Source: an uncultured delta proteobacterium (GTDB lineage: Bacteria > Desulfobacterota > Syntrophorhabdia > Syntrophorhabdales > Syntrophorhabdaceae). From it: DNA of 46,323 nt. Location of the stretch: the NCBI GenBank assembly GCA_903822335.1, contig CAIJOT010000257.1, forward strand, positions 1 through 46,323. The letters run 5' to 3'. Each line of letters begins with the position of its first letter. Within the stretch, counting starts at the first letter, position 1. Below, in pieces: positions 25,963-32,602 of the stretch. The notes below the pieces were generated by a model. It was given only the letters and a program-made list of their open reading frames with translations, had not been told where the DNA came from and did not search any database. The position numbers and the translations under genes were made by a program.

Positions 25963-26912
25963 CAGGGTTTCTGCTCCTCAGTGTTTTCTCCCTTTAAACT
26001 GAATACCAGTAATGGGGACTTATCCTCAGGATTGATACCAGGTATATAGCCATATCTGTTCTTCATTCCGAGATTAATCATCTTTTTCAATTTGGACACA
26101 GGGATTCCCATAGGGCATGCACGATCACATTCCCCACATTCAATACATCTTCCTGTTAAATGGAGGGAGTGAATCATGTGGAACATCAGTTTTTCACCGG
26201 GGGTAAGTTTTTGGCTCATCAGATGGGGGTCACGGCTTTCAACGATACACTTATCACGGCAGATACACATGGGACATGCATTTCGGCAGGCATAACAACG
26301 AATACAGCGGTCAAATTCTTTTTCCCAGTATGCCAGCCGTTCGGCTATAGACTTCTTTTCAAATTCACGGACTTCTTCATCAACACTTTCCGGCGGTTTG
26401 TCCGTTTTCACAGGCTCTCCAACCAGATGGTCATATACAAGAGGTGTAGGGTACTGACAGGTTTTGCATTTATCGGGGTAGAGATCAGATAAGAGCAGTT
26501 TCTTTTGACCTTCTGAAGTCCTGATAAGAATGCTACCATTCTCAAATGTTACCTCTTTCACAGGTCGGTAATTGATTGCATGCAAAACCTTGTTCACATC
26601 TATCACACCGGTGCAGGGTATCCCGATAATAACCACATTTTCCCTGTTTATCAGTTCCTCCTGCATATACTGGACAATTGCCTTGCTGTCACATCCCTTC
26701 ACAACAACGGCTGCTTTTTTATTGAGAGAGGGCAGGTAAGTGGCAAGATTATGCACACAGAGTGGGTTCCATATTAACTGGTCAATATGTTCAGGGGTAG
26801 TGATGAAGTGTGGTATTGCATGTAATTGATCAAACCCCTGCCGGTAGCCTATTACAACATCTACCTCGGGTAGTACTTTGCTGACGATTTCTTTTAGTTT
26901 TTCGGAACCCAA
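25962..26912 (-). CDS. FrhB-like / FlxC-like iron-sulfur subunit
   Basis: A 316-residue protein. The N-terminal half resembles F420 hydrogenase/dehydrogenase beta (FrhB) proteins, with AAVVVKGCDSKAIVQYMQEE and NVVIIGIPCTGVID followed by CKTCQYPTP. The C-terminal half holds two ferredoxin motifs (CIRCYACRNACPMCICRDKC and CIECGECDRACPMGI). Such proteins move electrons between flavin and Fe-S partners. The start is TTG with AGGAGG seven bases before it. It is the first gene of the three-gene FrhB-HydB-HydG unit. A TTGACA at 27066-27061 lies upstream but without a convincing -10 box. Confidence 0.85.
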   Translation of the reverse strand: MGSEKLKEIVSKVLPEVDVVIGYRQGFDQLHAIPHFITTPEHIDQLIWNPLCVHNLATYLPSLNKKAAVVVKGCDSKAIVQYMQEELINRENVVIIGIPCTGVIDVNKVLHAINYRPVKEVTFENGSILIRTSEGQKKLLLSDLYPDKCKTCQYPTPLVYDHLVGEPVKTDKPPESVDEEVREFEKKSIAERLAYWEKEFDRCIRCYACRNACPMCICRDKCIVESRDPHLMSQKLTPGEKLMFHMIHSLHLTGRCIECGECDRACPMGIPVSKLKKMINLGMKNRYGYIPGINPEDKSPLLVFSLKGENTEEQKP

Positions 26913-27123
26913 GACCGGGCCTCCTGGACATGGTGGAACATGAACATAACCTTATATATTATTGATTGGCTCATTTATCTGTATTGAGAGTTATCCCCGC
27001 TAATCTTATTCAGCTATGAACCTTGATTGTCACATTAAATTGCCATACCAAGTTCTAATCTGTCAACTGTTTTTGTTGTTTTTGACTATTTAAAATACTT
27101 AGAAAATATTAACTTTTTTTTAA

Positions 27124-27855
27124 TTACTCCGATACTCTTTCTTCACCGCTGTAAATATTCATTTTTTTACCTCGCACAAATCCTATGATGGTGATATTGA
27201 CCTGTCTGGCCAATTCTACAGCTTGATTTGTAGGGGCGCTCAACGAGGCAATCAACGGGATGTTACACTGGATGATTTTTAATAGAATTTCTAACGGAAT
27301 CCTGCCACTTGTGAGGATAATCTTATCTTCAAAACCTATTCCTTTCAGGATTGCCTCACCGATTACCTTATCGAGGGCATTATGCCTGCCGACATCGTCT
27401 TTAAAAATTATTATCTTCTCTCGGTCACATAAAGCGGCACTATGAACACCCCCGGTCTTGTTAAACTCTGATGAACATACCTGAAAGCTATTCATCAATT
27501 CTATAATTTTGCTCCCTTCCATGACAAAACCAGAAGGAATTTTAAGACCCCTGAGAGTAGAGGGATGAAATCTCTTTAGTCGAGATGCTGCGAGAGGATG
27601 TTTTGTTGTAATCTCTACAGATATTTTACTCTTTTTATGGTCTATCAATACATTTTTGACAGAGGATACACCTTTTATGAAACCTGAGGTATAGAGAAAA
27701 CCGGTTGCCAGCTCTTTCAGATCAGTGGGGCTACAAAAAAAAGTTGCCAGCGCCTTTTTATTCACTTCAAGGGTAAACTGGACCTCTTCTGTCACCCAAT
27801 CGGGTATTGCCCTTTTTTCCCCGTTTTCGTAGGAAGTGATCTTTAATCTTTCCAC
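27124..27855 (-). CDS. fdhD: FdhD-like sulfurtransferase homologue lacking the CxxC motif
   Basis: FdhD moves sulfur from a cysteine desulfurase to the molybdenum or tungsten cofactor of formate dehydrogenase. Seen: FFCSPTDLKELATGFL, TGGVHSAAL, DDVGRHNALDKVIG, LTSGRIPLEILLKI and LIASLSAPTNQAVELA, all family blocks. The mobile-loop CxxC usually found before the GGVH block is missing: that region reads RFHPSTLRGLKIPSGF. No formate dehydrogenase gene is in the window. The gene lies 22 nt downstream of the HypB-like gene, so it may be read with hypA-hypB. Whether it acts in sulfur transfer is open. Confidence 0.85.
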   Translation of the reverse strand: MERLKITSYENGEKRAIPDWVTEEVQFTLEVNKKALATFFCSPTDLKELATGFLYTSGFIKGVSSVKNVLIDHKKSKISVEITTKHPLAASRLKRFHPSTLRGLKIPSGFVMEGSKIIELMNSFQVCSSEFNKTGGVHSAALCDREKIIIFKDDVGRHNALDKVIGEAILKGIGFEDKIILTSGRIPLEILLKIIQCNIPLIASLSAPTNQAVELARQVNITIIGFVRGKKMNIYSGEERVSE

Positions 27856-27877
27856 GCTTGATCGTTTAACACTTAAG

Positions 27878-28606
27878 TCAGGTGAATTGGTTATAGACTA
27901 TTTTTTGTAGTTGTTTTGCAAAGCCGCTTTCCAATATTTTATCCACATCTCCGATTGTATCTTCAAATATTGTATCGAAATCTATTGCACCTAACATGGG
28001 AACCTTGAAATGCTCTATCTCTTTTTCCACAGAAGAAAGTTCTCGAATTCTCATGTTTTCAAGAACACCGACAATGGGTATACCGAGTTCCTTGAGCATT
28101 TTTACTTCTTTTTTCATGACCTCTGTGGCAACCTTTGACTGGGTAGTTACAATGAGAAATTCCATCCTTTTGATGAGCCTGATGACATCGAGTATAGCAT
28201 CTCCTATGCCAGGAGGCATGTCCATAATGAGAACATCCAAAGAACCCCACAGTGTGATGGCAAGGAGTTCTACTATGGCGTTAGAGACATCATTCCCCCG
28301 GAGTGGTGACGGGTTATTACCAGCAAAATAGATAATTGACATAAACCTGATGCCATAAACTTCTGGCGGAATGATACCCTTTTCCTCTTCTGGATACACC
28401 CCTTCAATGCCAAGTATGATATGTGATGAGGGACCGCTAAAGTCAAGGTCTAACAAGCCCACCTTATAACCCTTTTTTGATAAACATAACGCTGTGATTG
28501 ACGCTATTGAACTTTTACCAATACCCCCTTTTCCGCCTGATACTGCAATGATTCTTTTTACGTTCTCCAACCTTTTATTGATTATACCCAATCTGGGGTC
28601 CATCAT
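27878..28606 (-). CDS. hypB: ATPase-type HypB (Mrp/MinD family) nickel-insertion protein
   Basis: A 242-residue P-loop ATPase. Seen: a deviant Walker A with signature lysine, SGGKGGIGKSS (about 24-34), VGLLDLDFSGPSSHIILG, PSPLRGNDVSNAIVELL and a Walker B-like LIMDMPPGIGD. It lacks the GTPase features of ordinary HypB and the CPxC of Mrp scaffolds. From memory it resembles the ATPase-type HypB of Thermococcus, including the opening DPR...RLE-VKRII. The gene overlaps hypA by 4 nt, and no GTPase HypB is in the window. HypA and HypB deliver nickel to the hydrogenase large subunit. Confidence 0.8.
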   Translation of the reverse strand: MMDPRLGIINKRLENVKRIIAVSGGKGGIGKSSIASITALCLSKKGYKVGLLDLDFSGPSSHIILGIEGVYPEEEKGIIPPEVYGIRFMSIIYFAGNNPSPLRGNDVSNAIVELLAITLWGSLDVLIMDMPPGIGDAILDVIRLIKRMEFLIVTTQSKVATEVMKKEVKMLKELGIPIVGVLENMRIRELSSVEKEIEHFKVPMLGAIDFDTIFEDTIGDVDKILESGFAKQLQKIVYNQFT

Positions 28607-29016
28607 GTTTCCCCTTCAATACTGTCTATCCACACACCACGTCCCTTTATAATGTCAAAGTCAGGGCTTTTACACGATGGGCATCGCATGTAAATGTGGG
28701 CAACTTCAGGAATGAAATGGATAGCTTCGGTCTCATCGTCCTGCAGCCTGTTTAGGGTTTCACTGAAGCTCCACTCAGTGCCACAGACCTTACATTTCAA
28801 TACGCTTTTGTCTGTCTCAACTATTATGTTTTCAATATCCATTCCAAGTGCGTATGATTTAAGGACGTTCTCAAGGGCGAACCTGAATATTCCCAGGTCT
28901 ATCTGTTGTAATTCACCCACTTTGACCTGGATTCGGGAGATATTTTTAAGTTTGTTGTTTTTGATCTCATCAACCGCAGTCACTATAACTGACTCTGCTA
29001 AAGCCCATTCATGCAT
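28603..29016 (-). CDS. hypA: Hydrogenase nickel-insertion protein HypA, archaeal-like long form
   Basis: A 137-residue HypA. Seen: MHEWALAES at the start, with the nickel-binding His2; VKVGELQQIDLGIFRFALENV; and a zinc domain made of CKVCG and CPSCKS. The two CxxC pairs are about 40 residues apart, longer than in most bacterial HypA (around 115 residues). The insert ends in the segment IHFIPEVAHIYMRCPSC, which is like archaeal HypA, as is the end VVKGRGV-like IIKGRGVWID. It is the upstream partner of the ATPase-type HypB with a 4-nt overlap. Confidence 0.92.
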   Translation of the reverse strand: MHEWALAESVIVTAVDEIKNNKLKNISRIQVKVGELQQIDLGIFRFALENVLKSYALGMDIENIIVETDKSVLKCKVCGTEWSFSETLNRLQDDETEAIHFIPEVAHIYMRCPSCKSPDFDIIKGRGVWIDSIEGET

Positions 29017-29067
29017 GAGTAACCCCTGCTTAAATTCATGGAATTTGTCTGTTGAATGATACTTTTA

Positions 29068-30426
29068 TCATTTCTTACGTGTTACAGCAACCCCTATTAA
29101 CATTACTAAAAACACGTATATTGTCACTAACCATATTGGATGTATGATCTTGTAAGTTCCAAAAATAAAGGAGCAGAAGACGATGATTACAGTCCCGACA
29201 AGTGAAGAGAAGGCATAGCGGCTGCCAATTTTGTTTCCAATCCATCCAATAAATACTATATACACAATTGCGCTTAAAAATACTGCAATCCACGTGACCT
29301 CTCTTAAAATCTCCTTTACAAAGAATCCAAGGAGTAAGGAGACAAAACCAATGAAAAGGGTGGTAATCCTTGACACAAAAAGCAATGTTCTGTCATTCTC
29401 TATCCTGAATATTGGCGCTATGTAGCCTTTCACAGCAAGGGTTGTAGCCCCCATTAAAAAAGGCGAACCTGAACTCATTAAGGGTGCCCACATGCTGATT
29501 AAAAAGAAGACTGCGATATAGGGAGGGACAATATTAAGGAGTGCCGGCAAGGCTGCAAGGGATGGTATATCAGGGAAGACACGTTTTGCTACTATACCAC
29601 AGAGGGCAGCCATGACGACGACCGGTATGGCGATAAAGTTTCCTATCAGGATGCCTCTCTTCCCTTCCTCAAGACTTTTTGCTGACGATGCCGTATTGAT
29701 TACAGGCTGGGCGAGTACGCCGAGGGTGAAGTTTATGTATGCCCAGCTTAAGGCCTGAAAAATACCGAGATCACCAAAGGGTTGGAAATAGTGGGTATTA
29801 TTCACCATTTGGGATAAACCGTCTGTATGGAAAATCACATATAAGCCGCCTAAGAATATCCCGAGAAATATTGCGCAGATATGGATAAGATTTGTGTATG
29901 CAGTTGCAACGAAACCACCCATCACATTGTAAAGTGTAAAGACTATTGTGGTAAGGAGCATGCCTGCTTGAAAAGAAATCTGGCCTTTAAGGATTACCGA
30001 TAATATTGCCCCGCCGCCAACGATTTGCATGGTAACTACCCATATGGAAAATATAAGCTGCAGTATCCCGGCTAATTGGGTTGTTTTCTTATCATATAAA
30101 CTTCCTACTACATCGAGTATCGAATATGTCTTCCTCCCTTTCATGATTTTATCGAGGAGGAGAGATGTTGCACACATCGCAATCCATATACCAACCTGAA
30201 ACCAGAGGGCGCTGATACCATGGATGTATGCTCCCTGGGCCATCCCTACAATAGATACACCACCAATCCATGTGCCTGCTATAAGAACTGAAATGAAAGG
30301 GACAGAAAGGCCTCGTGATGCAACAAGATACGCATCCGATGACTTAGACCTTCTGGCTACGTAGATACCTGTCAACCAGAGCAGGGTTGTGTAGCCAAAA
30401 ATCGTAAGCAGATACAGGCTCTTCAT
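29068..30426 (-). CDS. Sodium:solute symporter (SSS family)
   Basis: A 452-residue, highly hydrophobic inner-membrane protein with about 12-13 membrane segments. Seen: LTGIYVARRSKSSDAYLVASRGLS near the start and VSVLIAGTWIGGVSIVGMAQGAYIHG, typical of SSS transporters, which bring in amino acids, sugars, carboxylates or similar using the sodium gradient. The substrate cannot be inferred. The gene starts 3 nt after the stop of the enoyl-CoA isomerase-like gene, so the two are cotranscribed, hinting at an organic acid substrate. Confidence 0.88.
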   Translation of the reverse strand: MKSLYLLTIFGYTTLLWLTGIYVARRSKSSDAYLVASRGLSVPFISVLIAGTWIGGVSIVGMAQGAYIHGISALWFQVGIWIAMCATSLLLDKIMKGRKTYSILDVVGSLYDKKTTQLAGILQLIFSIWVVTMQIVGGGAILSVILKGQISFQAGMLLTTIVFTLYNVMGGFVATAYTNLIHICAIFLGIFLGGLYVIFHTDGLSQMVNNTHYFQPFGDLGIFQALSWAYINFTLGVLAQPVINTASSAKSLEEGKRGILIGNFIAIPVVVMAALCGIVAKRVFPDIPSLAALPALLNIVPPYIAVFFLISMWAPLMSSGSPFLMGATTLAVKGYIAPIFRIENDRTLLFVSRITTLFIGFVSLLLGFFVKEILREVTWIAVFLSAIVYIVFIGWIGNKIGSRYAFSSLVGTVIIVFCSFIFGTYKIIHPIWLVTIYVFLVMLIGVAVTRKK

Positions 30427-30429
30427 TAC

Positions 30430-31185
30430 TTACTTCTTTTTGAAGAACTCTTCTAACCTATCCTTAAACTGTTTCTTGCCGGCCAGCTCAGAAACATAGA
30501 ATCTTTCTTTGTCGAGGTGCTGGTCAAGCCCAAAATATGATGAATTATTCACGAGTGTTTTAAAGTACTTGATGGGTTCCATTGGTAAAGCCTTAAGGTT
30601 TTTTATAATTTGGTTGAGCCCTGTCTCTAACCCTTTTTCCTCGAATACGAAGTTCACAAGGCCGAGTTCTTTTGCTTCAGCCATGTGAATGTTACGGGAA
30701 AAGAGATATAGTTCATTAAACTTCTTAGCCCCTATTAACCTTGGTAAGAAAATGCTTCCCCCGCCATCCGGTGTGAGGCCTATCCTTCTATAACCCATAT
30801 TCATTATTGTATTGTTGGTGGCAATGGTTATGTCACACGCAAGTGCAATGCCGATACCTGCACCTACAGTAACACCCTCTAAAACAGCGATAACAATAGC
30901 GCCTGTATAACGTATCATTCTTATGCTTTTATGAAGCGTTTCAGCCATGCCATCAATCAGTGCCCCTGCATCGTCACTATTTTTGAATTCAAGAAGGTCA
31001 CCACCGGCACAGAAAGCCTTTCCAGCACCTCTGATGATGATGACCGAAGCGTTTTTATCCTCAGCCCTTTGCAATGCATTATAGAGCGCCATGAGCAGCT
31101 CGGAGTCCAGGGCATTTTTCTTGTCAGGCCTGTTCAGTGTGATGGTATACACCCCTTCTTTCAATGATTCCAATACTACCTTCAT
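30430..31185 (-). CDS. Enoyl-CoA hydratase/isomerase family protein, PaaG-like
   Basis: A 251-residue crotonase-fold protein. Seen: YTITLNRPDKKNALDSELL, the oxyanion-hole AFCAGGDLLEFKN, GVTVGAGIGIALACD and GLTPDGGGSIFLPRLIG. Classic hydratases have catalytic Glu in the last two blocks; here these positions are Ile and Arg/Gly, while the Asp of TPDGGG is kept, as in PaaG-type isomerases. Hence isomerase is likelier than hydratase. The start at 31185 follows AAGGAGGAAAAC. The frame is open further upstream only through heptamer repeats. Confidence 0.85.
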   Translation of the reverse strand: MKVVLESLKEGVYTITLNRPDKKNALDSELLMALYNALQRAEDKNASVIIIRGAGKAFCAGGDLLEFKNSDDAGALIDGMAETLHKSIRMIRYTGAIVIAVLEGVTVGAGIGIALACDITIATNNTIMNMGYRRIGLTPDGGGSIFLPRLIGAKKFNELYLFSRNIHMAEAKELGLVNFVFEEKGLETGLNQIIKNLKALPMEPIKYFKTLVNNSSYFGLDQHLDKERFYVSELAGKKQFKDRLEEFFKKK

Positions 31186-31210
31186 GTTTTCCTCCTTTAT
31201 CTCAATCAAT

Positions 31211-31257
31211 GTTCCGAGTTCCGGGTTGCGAGTGGGTCTAAACCCGTAACCTGTAAC
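31211..31257. repeat. Degenerate 7-bp tandem repeats
   Basis: Two abutting tracts: GTTCCGA-GTTCCGG-GTTGCGA-GTGGGTC (31211-31238) and TCTAAAC-CCGTAAC-CTGTAAC (31237-31257). They fill the spacer between the isomerase-like gene and the metallo-beta-lactamase gene. Confidence 0.75.
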
Positions 31258-31270
31258 ACGCAACGGTTTG

Positions 31271-32123
31271 CTACGTTATTTCAAAGAAACTTCCCACCGA
31301 TGCATAGAAATATGTATCTCCAAATTCCATAAGAAGCCTTTGTCCAACCCGTATGCCTGTACAGTGCGAAACGCCTAATATCTTGACATCCATTTCTTTT
31401 AAACCATGTATTGATCTATCAAGCTGATACTCATCAAGAAACCCTAAGTGTGTTCCGCCAATCACTGCAAATATGTTATCGCTCCCTAATTTTTTTGTGA
31501 TATATCCCAGCGTATTCATTATTCCTGCATGGGCACAGCCGAGGAGAACAACAATGCCTTTTTTAGTTTCGAGCACGAGCGCCTGATCGTCAAGAATGTC
31601 ATCATGGACAAAACTATCACCCTTCCTGATGAATAGTTTTATGTCACCTTTCTCGAATTCTGTGAGCCTCGGGATTTCTCCTGTAAGGTAAATTCCTTCT
31701 GCTATTTCCTGGAAATCCCTTTTAAACTGAAACATTGCTCCTTTTGTTTCAAGTAGAAGCTGTCTCTGAGGTATACCGATAAATTCTCTCTTTTCCTCCT
31801 CTGCTCCCCTCACAATTTTGAATTTTTCTTCAAATATCAAAGGATGTCCATACACATTCAAGGGAGAGGATACATCTAATACGAAAGAAAGGCCGCCTGT
31901 GTGGTCATAATGCCCGTGACTTAAAAATACCTTTAATAAGACGCAAATCCTTTTCAAAGACCTGGGCGTTGTAGAGGATACCAAGACCTGAACCTGTATC
32001 AAAGAGATAACGGTCATTCTCTGTTTCAATATATGCTGAAAAACCGTGCTCAGCTATACCAAACAGGTTTCCCACCACATTTTCACAGAGGATAGTAATT
32101 TTAAGATAATCCAGCATGCCCAT
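31271..32123 (-). pseudogene. Metallo-beta-lactamase-fold hydrolase, frameshifted
   Basis: The N-terminal part (MGMLDYLKITILCENVVGN, YLFDTGSGLGILYN) runs from 32123 to a stop at 31905. The rest continues one frame over with VFLSHGHYDHTGGL, the HxHxDH metal site, then VVLLGCAHAGIMNTLGYI and VSHCTGIRVGQRL. The overall pattern is that of the RFA-P synthase-like branch of the superfamily. The break sits at the A5/T5 run at 31923-31927, where two bases seem to be missing. All metal ligands survive, so this is a recent lesion or a sequencing error in a homopolymer. Substrate unknown. Confidence 0.85.
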
Positions 32124-32190
32124 AATTTAGTAATATTAACAGGTGAAGGTTGTTTTTATAATTCAATATTTACAAGGAATTTGCAACATA

Positions 32191-32233
32191 AAAATGAACT
32201 ACCCCACAGCAGAGCCGCGGGATAGTTCATTTT
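32191..32233. repeat. Long hairpin, GTAGTTCATTTT family
   Basis: AAAATGAACTACCCC (32191-32205) pairs with GGGATAGTTCATTTT (32219-32233) with a single G-T wobble. The T-rich and A-rich ends make it look like a two-way terminator, yet the flanking genes diverge, so a repeat element is likelier. Related copies lie at 18609 and 42926. Confidence 0.75.
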
Positions 32234-32259
32234 GGGGAGCTTTGTAAAGAGTAAACAGC

Positions 32260-32388
32260 CTGTTGCCCAAACCCATCCATAACTGTATTAGGTCTGGAAG
32301 GTGTTCCCGAAGGGAGCACCAGCGAACAGAGAGAATACCTTCCGGATCGAATGGGGTAGGTTTTGACAAAAAAGGGTTTGGGCAACAG
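32260..32388. mobile_element. MITE-like element with 15-bp inverted ends
   Basis: CTGTTGCCCAAACCC at 32260-32274 is repeated as the exact reverse complement at 32374-32388, bounding 129 bp without a gene. Pieces of the left end recur at 18428-18456 and 17546-17563, so the sequence has moved or been copied within this region. No target-site duplication could be firmly recognised. Confidence 0.5.
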
Positions 32389-32483
32389 ACTGTGAAGATC
32401 TGACCCCATATCCCCTTTAAAATATGTTGCAAATTTGTGTAAATTGGAGGAAAATGAAACATACATTCCCTTTTTGTGAATTT

Positions 32484-32511
32484 GCTTTGCGTAAAGCGCT
32501 ATGCGCATAGC
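32484..32511. promoter_or_regulatory. Twin palindromes upstream of the UPF0182 gene
   Basis: GCTTTGCGTAAAGC (32484-32497, nearly symmetric) abuts GCTATGCGCATAGC (32498-32511, perfectly symmetric). Two 14-bp palindromes with 14-bp centre spacing about 90 nt before a start codon could be an operator for a dimeric regulator. No regulator gene is adjacent. Confidence 0.4.
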
Positions 32512-32602
32512 AATACTTTTAAACAACGGGGTGGGGATACTTTTTAGTCTACATAAAAACATTACATACACCGCATAGTTAAACGCGGAAAAGGGGTAAG
32601 GC

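Larger units (their letters stand above)
32124..32602. other. Gene-free, repeat-rich spacer
   Basis: This divergent spacer of 479 bases has no credible gene. It contains a 15-bp-stem hairpin, a 25-bp segment shared inverted with 17378-17402, a 129-bp element with 15-bp inverted ends, and two adjacent 14-bp palindromes upstream of the UPF0182 gene. Confidence 0.7.

Noticed and set aside
27061-27066. TTGACA upstream of the FrhB-like gene as a promoter
   Set aside because: At 17 nt the -10 position is GCAATT, which is too poor to call; a regulator-dependent promoter remains possible.
32191-32233. Ordinary bidirectional terminator
   Set aside because: The genes on both sides point away from it, so there is no transcript to end; the repeat family explains it better.
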